This document shows positions 51,401-64,000 of a DNA stretch of 64,000 bases, one piece after another (within the stretch, counting starts at the first letter, position 1; the number at the start of each line of letters is the position of its first letter). The position numbers and the translations under genes were made by a program. The stretch is from Paralichthys olivaceus (Eukaryota > Chordata > Actinopteri > Pleuronectiformes > Paralichthyidae), in assembly GCF_024713975.1 (NCBI RefSeq), contig NC_091112.1, positions 15,844,501 through 15,908,500 on the forward strand. Reading direction: 5' to 3'. The notes under the pieces were generated by a model, which did no database searches, was not told the DNA's origin, and saw only the letters and a program-made list of their open reading frames with translations.

Positions 51401-54400
51401 CTGTGAGGCGGGTGGGGCAGGGCTGACAAGCAGCAGGTTACCTCCTCATCTGTCTTGTTATCTTGTTTTTCCATGCATCATGTGGCCAGAATGAGACTTA
51501 ATCTCAACACTCCCTATTTCGCCGCACATACCACTGTACTTTATCACAATGTGCAGGAGCTGCTACAGTCTCTAATCTTCTAGAACGTTTGTTTTATTCC
51601 TTATTGTTCTTATCAGGTTTCTATTGAACCGCTCAGTCATCTTCACAGAGGTCTGGAGACTTCCTGTGCCCTCGTCACACCTTCTGTAAACTTATTGAAG
51701 AGTTGGTCTCTCGATCCAGAATTTCAATTTGTCATTAAATCTTGTGCATCACTAATAGATTATTTCAGTTTGGTCAAGCTGCCATAATGCTACATCATAC
51801 AAGTATGAGTCAGTCTGTCAATACTTAAAGGCGTCCCTATGCTGGCTGTGGCAGCTGCAAGCCCATTGGCACCTGCCAAAGATGTAAGGAGGGGTCACAA
51901 TCATAGATTACTTTGTTTGAGTCCAAATACTCTCATAAACTTATATTATTATGTATTTTTTCACTCAGAAATATTCCTGGAACAATTTATCAATTTTTGG
52001 ACCAACAACCACCAAAAATCCTCTTGAAAATGATTGGTTTCACATTAAATGTAACTTTTTTAATGTTTTGCCTGAAAAAGGTCACATAGCACTCTGTTGA
52101 TGTTATTTAACACAAATGCATGGATCCTACATGGGTGTGTTCAAAAGAGATTTATCATAGTGTATAACCTACATGTCCCATTTAATCCTGGTATTAACAC
52201 ATGATATTGACCTGGATGGATTATTTGTGTGATGACATGTTTGGTGACCTCTCCACTTGCACAGCAGATGTTTTGTGGTATACTCTGGTTACACTGTGCT
52301 GACTGCATTTGCACATGGTGACATCATCAGGTTAAAGGTTCAGTGTAAGATTTAGGTGAAAGGGAACTATTTGCAGAAATGTAATGTAGAATAATCCTCA
52401 TGATGTTTTCACCAGTTTGTTTCATCTAAATTGTATGAATTGTAGTTTTCTTTACCCCAGATAACACCTTTATATTCAAATACTTTATATTCACATTGAG
52501 GGGGTCCTCTCTCCAGAGGCCACCATCTTTTTTTACATTAGTCCAGACTGGACACACTAAACACCTTTTTAGTTTTCATGACAACTAAAGGCTGCCACAG
52601 GTTCTTTTTCATGTTTGGAAGGAGAGGGTGAGGTGAGGGGTGTTCAGCTGCAACATGCAACTTCAACACTAGATATCACTAAATTCTACACACTGTACCT
52701 TTAATATTTTCCATCTTCAAACAAAACAAGTGAGACGTTTCCTGGTGTACCACTATATACTGACACGTAAACAACATTATAAAGTCCTGTTCACGCTGAC
52801 ATTTATTTGTTTGTTTTCCTTTGCTTCCATAAAAGATTTTCCTTGAATATTAATCGATCATGTTGTTTCTTTGCCAATATGTCTCCCACAGACGTGGTCA
52901 CTCTTCTCAGTCAGTTTGGTGTCAGCAGTCATGGCGCTGGCTTCAGTCATCGGACTCCTCGTGTCCGTGGTGAGGGCCATCATTCATGGCGGGCGGAGCC
53001 TCCTGACTCACTGCCGCTTCCCTGATGCCATCGGCTACTCCAGCATCACCAACGAGTGTCCCTTTGACCCCACACGTATCTACGTGAGTCTATTGAGATC
53101 ACAGCGGCTTTCCTCTCATCAACTGGCTCTTTGAAGAGCGGACTGTTGTTACTGCGGCATAGATGCAACAGAGCGGTCAATCCCTTGTGCGTTTGTGTGT
53201 GTGTGTGTGTACATAGGGTGTGACAGAAGGATGCAGTTGAAGGCTGAGTGTCTTGTTGTGTCTGTCGCTCAGTCAGCCACACTCTGCAGCCTGCGGGCTG
53301 GTGGCAGAAATGCTGACCTGACCCTGTCGGGTCACTTCAGACTCTGTCGCGCTCCAGTGTGCCTCAGACCGACTGCCAGGTCTGCTCAGCCACACAGCTG
53401 TTTCCACACAGCAGCACCACTTTGGCATTTTAGCACGACTTGTAATCTACAGTTTGTCCGTTAAGTGACCTATGGCACGAGAGGTTAATTGCAGTCCCAC
53501 TGTAGATACAGATAAATTGGTGCTATATCTAACTTGATAAATAATCTATGTTAATACACATTAAGTATCTGTATAGCTGCGTAGAACTACATTAGTCTGT
53601 GTTACAAACCCTTATGTGTTAATGTATTCATCTGCATTTGTTTCTGTAAATGAAGAGAAAAAAGTGAGCAGTAAAATGTGTTCAGTTTTTTCACTGATGT
53701 GAGGTATAATTGGCATCAGTTAAAGTATGAACTCTTCATTTTACTTTGAAAATCCTCACCAAAATAAGACCAAAGTCACATTAAACCTAATTGGAGTCCC
53801 AACTCAGAACGAGCACTGTCTCACATGATGTCACCTGAAAGTGTCTCGGGCTTCTGGCTCTGATAGATGCAGTAAAGATAGTTGGGCGAGGTTTTTTTTG
53901 TTGTTGTTTCCAAAGAAAACTCACAACGCTACATTCTCTTTGTAGCCTGCTTTTTCTTTGAATTCCCTCCGAGCACTTTTTACTCCGCCACACTCTGCGC
54001 TGCATATAATTTATTCACCACACTCTCCTGTGCAAACTCAAATTCCCACGGTTCGCTGCTGCAGAGGGCTCCACAGCCATTTGAGAAAAATACGATTCTC
54101 TGTCACCTCATTACCCGAACTGTTTCCTCATTTATGAGAAGCTGCTGAGCGCTCTTGCCTCAAATTGTGCTCTGTACGGTCCAGCTGGTGGTCGCTGCTA
54201 ACTCCCCTCCTTCGTCCCTCCCCAGAGCACCACTCTGATCCTTTGGTTGCCTCTGATAGTGACCTGTATCACCCAGATGGTGTTTTCTGCCCAGTGCTTG
54301 GCCGTCTGCACCTCCTTCCTGGGCCTGCCGTGTTGTCGGAACCGGAAGAAATCAAAAGCCTATGGCAGAGCGGTGAGACACATTTTGCTGCTGAATCCCG

Positions 54401-54821
54401 GTGTACACATTTTAAATGAGCCATATTTTAAAACTGGATTATATGTTCTATTTTTGGGTAGATCAATGTGGTGAGGCCGATAGATGTAGAAGCTGCTTCC
54501 TCTCGCCACACAGAACCACCGAGTAGCTCCGGTGAACCTTCAACACGCTATTCTGAACCTCCTAGAAGAGGCTATAACCAACCTCCAAAGCGGAACACTG
54601 CACCCTCGAGACCGCAGCAGAGACCTCCTCCCCCTCTTCAGCGTCCTCCCCGTCTGCACCAGAGTCTTCCTCCATCCGAGAGGCGGCCCCTTCGCCAGCC
54701 GTACAGGGAAAGGTCAGACAGAAAGAGGCCGGAAATGAGGGCTGGCAGCGAGCAAACGGCACCGGAGCAACACCAGCTGCTGGAGCGGGGCACAGTGGAA
54801 AGGTCCAGCTTCTGGATTTAG
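48473..54821 (+). CDS. tmem54: tmem54-family four-pass membrane protein
   Basis: Six coding exons, 48473-48485, 49761-49957, 50975-51034, 52892-53083, 54226-54372 and 54462-54821, join in frame with GT/AG borders to give 322 residues. The tiny first exon encodes MAAA plus one base. Seen: four hydrophobic segments (about 17-43, 60-85, 92-118, 156-182). The motif CPFDPTRIY at 146-154, just before the fourth segment, is shared by TMEM54 and its relative KRTCAP3. A cysteine pair ends the last membrane part (GLPCC). The last exon is an unusual 119-residue cytoplasmic tail rich in Pro and Arg, ending LLERGTVERSSFWI. Adjacency to hpca, as in human, favours TMEM54 over KRTCAP3. Biochemical function in this family is poorly known. 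The intron between 51034 and 52892 carries a TTAA-flanked transposon-like element. Confidence 0.88.
52332..52704. mobile_element. Non-autonomous TIR element (MITE-like) with TTAA flanks
   Basis: About 370 bases with imperfect inverted ends: left TTAAAGGTTCAGTGTAAGAT, right CTACACACTGTACCTTTAA. Both ends carry TTAA, the target-site type of piggyBac-like elements. The interior has no ORF. Internal phrases such as GGTCCTCTCTCCAGAGGCC and GGAGAGGGTGAGGTGAGGGG belong to a dispersed element frequent in teleost genomes. It lies in the third intron of the tmem54-like gene. Confidence 0.7.
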
Positions 54822-55501
54822 CAACATTTGACAGGTGGGAGCTTGTTGAAGATGAAGGGCTGCGCGTCTATGCACCGTAGCGTCAAATCTCATTCACTGT
54901 TTTCCCCCTCAGAGCTACAGACTCTGAGGTGTTTTTATTTAGCAGTGCAGCGGACTGAATCTGATGCATGAAACGTCTGCAGCTCAGAGGATCTTTGCAC
55001 TGTGTGTGGAATCCCTGTTATTTGAGACTGTGTGTGTGTGTGTGCGCGCTCTTTTTACGTTTTGTGCTTTTAATGGCTAAATTATTCACAACAGGATAGA
55101 AAGAGGAGACAAATCCTCTAAAGTCAGGACACGGTTCCAATTGTTGCTTTTACAAGGACACAGTGATGAAATATTGCAACACTTTGGGAAATGCACCTAT
55201 TCTCTGTAGTTAGGATAAAATGAACTTGACATTACATGAAGACCTGAAAATCATGACTTTACTGTTGAGATTTATATGGATGATGGAGGTCGGAGAAATG
55301 TCCAACACAGAACACACTGTATGTTTGTGTGCGTGCCTTCCACCTTTTACCTGTTTTTGCAGGATGGAACCAAGTTTGCATTTTTCAGTAATATCAGGAA
55401 TAGTGAGTGTGTTCGTTCGTAGCGTTTTCTGCAGTTAGGTCGACAAAAACCAGTTTCATGAGAAACCAGCAGTGCCAGATTTTGTATTTATTTCCTGAGT
55501 A

Positions 55502-55507
55502 AATAAA
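55502..55507 (+). terminator. tmem54 poly(A) signal
   Basis: AATAAA followed by a T-rich stretch, about 680 bases past the stop codon, giving a 3' UTR of roughly 0.7 kb. It is the first canonical signal downstream. Confidence 0.6.
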
Positions 55508-55529
55508 GTTTTTATTCAAAAATGATGAA

Positions 55530-57440
55530 GCTCTTCTGTTTGTTCCATACCTGACCTTTGTTAGCAGGTTAGTAAGTCTTTCTAGTATGTGGTAATGGCA
55601 GCAGGTACAGTGACCTGACAGGTATGACTGGTTTCACTCAGACATGCATGGAGACAAACTGACGGATATTGCGAATTCTTCCACGGCATGTCAGGTCTAT
55701 GTCCCAGCCTCGAAAGAGTTCAAATGCATGTTACTCTACAGCTGTCAGCCCAGAAGGTGTCCTTGTCAACAGTGATTTACTCTCCACTTAAGTGCATTCC
55801 GTGCATATCCTTAATAACCACAAATGAGAAGGCAGTCCACACGTGCAGCTTTGAAACACATATTTAATCGATTTCAGGTCCAACGGAACAAACATGACAT
55901 CCTCACTTGAGGTTTTCATGCAACCGAAAAAAAGGGAAGAGGTGTCAGGGAAGGAAGAAAGGGGGAGAGGGGCCATATTTATCCAACACAAGGTACCAGT
56001 TTGTCAGAGGCAGTGAGAAAAGAAAAGGGGCGGAGCTGTGATAGGTTGGTGTTGGGGTAGCAAGTGTTGTTCCTTATCCTACCAGCAGAAGGCAGTGGCA
56101 CTATAGGATTTCCCCAAAGCAGAGGTGCAGCTGGTTAGGAAGCTCCTGTGCAAACTTTTGGTACAAGTTGGATCAGTGTCATATCATGTGGATGCAGCTG
56201 CACCAGCACAGCTCTCAGGCTCTGTAGTAGTTGTCACTTGGCCACCGCTGCACACATTCCAGTTTGTGAGGTAGTAACACAGTTAATAAATCACCATTAG
56301 ACTGATGCTGTATTTCAGGCTGATATTGGACTTTTCTTTCCATAATTGAATCTGGTTTGAGTGTCATTTCTGACCATTGAACACAAAGTCTTTTTCATCT
56401 CTCACGGCAGACAGAGAAATCATCCATGTGCAATGAACAATTTTACTCCGCACATTCTCCCCAATGTGTGAACTGAAGCCCGTCCAGCTTTATGAAGCCT
56501 CTAACACAGATACAATACTTTAATTATTCTGGGTTTTAATGAATTTTTTTTTATTGTCGAGTGTAAAAAGGATTTCCTAAAATCAGAAGAATAAAATAAA
56601 GGAATGAAAACTGAGACCTTGTCTGCTTTTCTCTGAAGTGAGGTCATATTCAAATTTTGTATTCAGACCATTTTGAAATAGATTACTATACAGAAATATC
56701 ATTATTAAACCTTATCCTACTTAGAGTATCAGGACAAAATCTACTCATTACACAAAATACCCTTAATCACTGTTATAATTTCACATTATTGATGTATTAA
56801 GCAGTTATTTAGTGTTGTTAGTTTGGTGGAACTATTTTTAACTGCTACTACAACTGTTTTATTACTTTACTTCTAAAACAATACATAATATTAAACTAAT
56901 TCTATGTTTGTATGTGAATTCATAATCTAAAAAACGATACTATACTATAATTAACTTAAAGTAAAAAAGTCCATGTTTATAGAGGTTTAATGAAGTATAA
57001 CATTAAAAATGTATTTTACTATTGTACTGATACAAGTATGAAAATGTACCACAAATACTCATAGTATTGGTATCAGCCAAGAATAAAGAAATTCCATTAT
57101 CATATCAATATTAAATGTCCAAAGAATATAAAGTATCCACTGTTTCTGAGTCAGAAACATGATGGGTTTTTTGCTCCAATCAGTTTTAGTTTTTTCACTT
57201 TGGCCAATGGTTACATGTGTCACAGACAGAATTTATAGTGTGTTTATTTCCAAAAACAGAAGGTGGCAACAGAGATGCGGCAACAGGGCCTTACATGACT
57301 TATACATGAGAGAGGTGCTGGCATTGCTGCGACCAGTGGCTCTGTTTACACGTGCACAGGATTTAGGATGGAGGTGTTTAATTGTGAAACATGTTTTGTT
57401 CAGTAAAGGCTTTGTTTTAAAACTCTAATCTCACACAGTT
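55530..57440. other. Spacer between convergent tmem54 and hpca
   Basis: No gene seen. A/T-rich, especially 56500-57120. It may include distal 3' UTR of either gene. Confidence 0.5.
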
Positions 57441-57453
57441 GAAAATAAAATAC

Positions 57454-57459
57454 TTTATT
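57454..57459 (-). terminator. hpca: Candidate hpca poly(A) signal
   Basis: Minus-strand AATAAA about 2 kb past the hpca stop codon. A long 3' UTR is plausible for a neuronal calcium sensor, but the assignment rests only on the hexamer. Confidence 0.35.
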
Positions 57460-59435
57460 TGATTAGAGAAACCGATTTGATGCCGTGTTTCCAAGTTCTT
57501 CACTTTCTCTGTCTCTCAATTTAGGAGCTGCATCCCCCGGAGGCTGCATTTGAAGACTCATTGTGTCACAGTGGTGTGACTATACTGTCCAAGGCATCCT
57601 CCAAACACATCCTTCCACCCCCGAGAAACGAAGGCTCCAACAGGGGATCCACCGCACCCCAACTTATCCCAGGATTCATTGCGCTTTAGTGAAGAACCTT
57701 TTTTTCAAAGAGGTAATGGCACCAGAAAGTGACAAGACATGCAATGATGCTCTAACTCAACTGAACAACAAAAGGTGCACTTGTAAAAAAAAAAGGGGCA
57801 TTAAAACTTTCTTGGCGTGTCAAACTTCAGCTCTATTGCTGGGTGAAAGCAATAAGGGCGGGACGAGCTGGTGACACCAATCACAGAGAGCCTCTGTAGA
57901 CCAGTCTCCTTTTGGTTCGGTCTTAGAGGTCTACATAGACGGCCTCCTCCGAAGGATGCAGCCCCTGAATTAAGCTTATGTGAATCAAAAATGGGAGAAT
58001 ATCAATATATAATTAAAGATGTCGATTAGTGCTAATATAAACACAGCCACTGGTTTCTGTCAGGTTACGGCACAAGTCTGATAAAAGCCTAGAAAATCCA
58101 AATCAGAACAAGTACGTGAGCTCTCTCCCGTCTCATGACACCTGTCCCTCTATGTTACTGCTGTGTGAGCGGACTGATCCAGTTTATAAAAGCATTCAAC
58201 TAGAGAGGGATGAACGAGCCCTTAGTGAACTTTCCAGTCTGTCAGAGGAAAAGAGAAAGAGAGAGAAGGGGGTTGGGGGTCGGGGGGTCAGGGTTTGTCC
58301 CAGAGACAAATATTCAGTCTGGTACGTCTGGTACGCTGCTGAGGACGCTGCAGAGCTACAAAAGGATACCGCTGTGCCTTAACTGGTTTTGCGTATTCTT
58401 GTCGTCGTCTAGATCGCAGGAACATGCAGTGTAGTGACGGATTGGGACTCTTCAAGTTTACTACTTGTCGATAAAGAACTTTAAAATACTTACAGATTAG
58501 GAAACAGCACGACATGATAATACTGTAAAAGTTAGCTTCAAGCATACAGCGCAAATTCACATGCACACACACATTCTGACCTAAATGCGCGGCCACACTT
58601 TTACAAAGACATGGCGGCTCAAACGATATGTGCTACTGGTGTTTTTGATCAAATGCATCATGGGACTTCCTTATTTCACAAGATTTGCGTATCCTCCCAC
58701 TTGAACACAATTACAAAACTCCCAACGGCTTCGAGCTCAGCGGACATGTTCTCTCCCTCTGTCACTGTAAACTGCAACATCCTTAACAACTTATCAAAGT
58801 AAAAGCACAATGATAAGAATAAAAATGAATAAATAAAACAACATGGAGGAAAATCATATGTACAAATGAAAAACAAAGACATTTGAAATTTAAAAATCAA
58901 CAATAAGCAAGTAGATATTTAATAAAAACCTAATGGGATCTTAGGCCTTCTTTTTCTCAGGGAAACATCATATAGCAGAAAAATCCCAATAACCCCACCC
59001 ACCCACCTTTTACTCCCTAAACCCCTTTCAGATCAGACCATGATGCTACGCTACATAATACTGCCTTTCAATGCCGGAGTGTGTGCACCATACATGAAGA
59101 CAAACGTACTTCATCTTATGATATACATAGACATACAGTATGTACATGATATACACGGGTTGTGGAGGAGAAAACGAGCGATCTCCCTGGAAATCTGACG
59201 TTCCAGAGAGAGAGAGAGAGAGAGAATCTTCCCCAAATATAAAAATGAAAGTAAAACGACAGTGATGACCTTTCTTATCCTCTTTAAAATCCCTCCTCTA
59301 TCCTTGCACAACATAAAAAAATATAAGATGATATGAGGGATGAGAACCATCATGCATTGATTTTTTTTGTGACTGGTTCAGTAGCAACAGAGAGGAGGTG
59401 AGGAGGAAAAGGGGGGGTCGCAGCCAGGCGGGAGT

Positions 59436-63197
<3,762 letters not shown>

Positions 63198-64000
63198 CTG
63201 CCGGAAGGGAGAGAGACGACATGCAGTAGGACATAGGTAAAAATAAGTCCCTTAATTCTCCAGGACAATACAATACATCTCTATAAGATAATTATTACTT
63301 TAGCAGACTCCTATTGTAACTAGCAGATAAAAAGCCCTGTCAGGGGCAGTTGGGGCAGTCATATTTCTGTCACAAACTTTGACCAGTAAAGGTTACATTC
63401 AGTTAATGCTCTATTCTGGACAGATTGAAGAATTGATTTTTCAACAGGAGCTTGGCCTTGGATAGTCGAAGGCAGTTCTACCCCTTTTTCAAGGAATCAC
63501 ATTTGATAAAGCACCATTGTGCCTGAGAAGAAAAGGGAGGTGAGAGTCATGTCAGTCTGCATCTTTGTTCTGTCTCCCTCTTTTTTTCCACCTCTTTTTT
63601 ACAAAGGCTTTTAAGACAGAATCAGAAAGGTGACAGAGTCATTGTCCAGATCTAAAGGCAGCACTTTTTTTGATCATCATATTAAATGTTCTCTGACATG
63701 AAGGTGGAAAGCTAATATGACTCCTCATAAAAAAATGTCATTGGCAGATATTCAGCAAGAGAGCTTCACAACTTGAAGTGAAGCTTTCTGACTCAAAGCT
63801 CAGATTTATTGCTAATAAATCCCCCAAAAGACAAGCTGGATGAATTCTCATAGACCCTAGGCACCTTTACATCCTGTGAAATATATTATGCAGTTTGCAT
63901 GACATCTCCAGCATCTAGGAACTGTTAATCTGCTTAGAGCAGTCAGTTCTCAGGTAACTTCAGATGTCTTAAGCAGAAGTCTTTACTGGAAGCTTGAGGA
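63198..64000 (-). other. hpca: hpca intron running off the right edge
   Basis: Begins with the acceptor TCTCCCTTCCGGCAG next to codon 33. No sequence encoding the expected hippocalcin N-terminus or any other exon is visible to the window end. Confidence 0.6.

Overview
The window is genomic DNA from a vertebrate, almost certainly a teleost fish. The evidence is multi-exon protein genes with canonical GT/AG introns, long (GT)n and poly-C tracts, several interspersed repeat types familiar from teleost genomes, and proteins close to but distinct from their mammalian relatives. Gene order agrees in part with human 1p34-p35, where KHDRBS1, GJB3/GJB4, TMEM54 and HPCA lie; TMEM54 and HPCA are neighbours there too. 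The hmbox1 homologue (human 8p21) sits between khdrbs1 and the connexins, so the block is rearranged relative to human.

Layout. (1) 1-7200, minus strand: 5' part of khdrbs1 (Sam68), an RNA-binding STAR protein. Five coding exons give residues 1-204; the 3' exons lie off the left edge. (2) 7200-27370: about 20 kb with no supportable gene, holding interspersed repeats, two long (GT)n blocks and a G-quadruplex-type GGGT run. (3) 27375-40500, minus strand: complete hmbox1 (HOT1 family homeobox protein), eight coding exons, 399 residues. It has two CpG-rich 5' exons, one of which adds an in-frame N-terminus, a candidate 48-codon cassette exon, and an internal duplication that carries a relic exon. 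(4) 42900-46940, plus strand: two tandem beta-type connexins. The first has an intron inside its coding sequence and the second has none. (5) 48400-55530, plus strand: a six-exon tmem54-family four-pass membrane protein with a long basic, proline-rich tail. (6) 57450-64000, minus strand: the last three coding exons of hpca (hippocalcin, neuronal EF-hand calcium sensor). The first 32 codons are beyond the right edge.

The genes do not form an operon-like or pathway unit; the arrangement is ordinary vertebrate synteny. tmem54 and hpca are convergent, and the two connexins are a tandem duplicate pair. I found no sign of an undescribed genetic system. The most unusual signals are the structural changes within hmbox1 and the coding intron in one connexin. 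All exon boundaries were read by hand from splice sites and reading-frame continuity, and paralogue identities (a/b copies) could not be settled without alignment.
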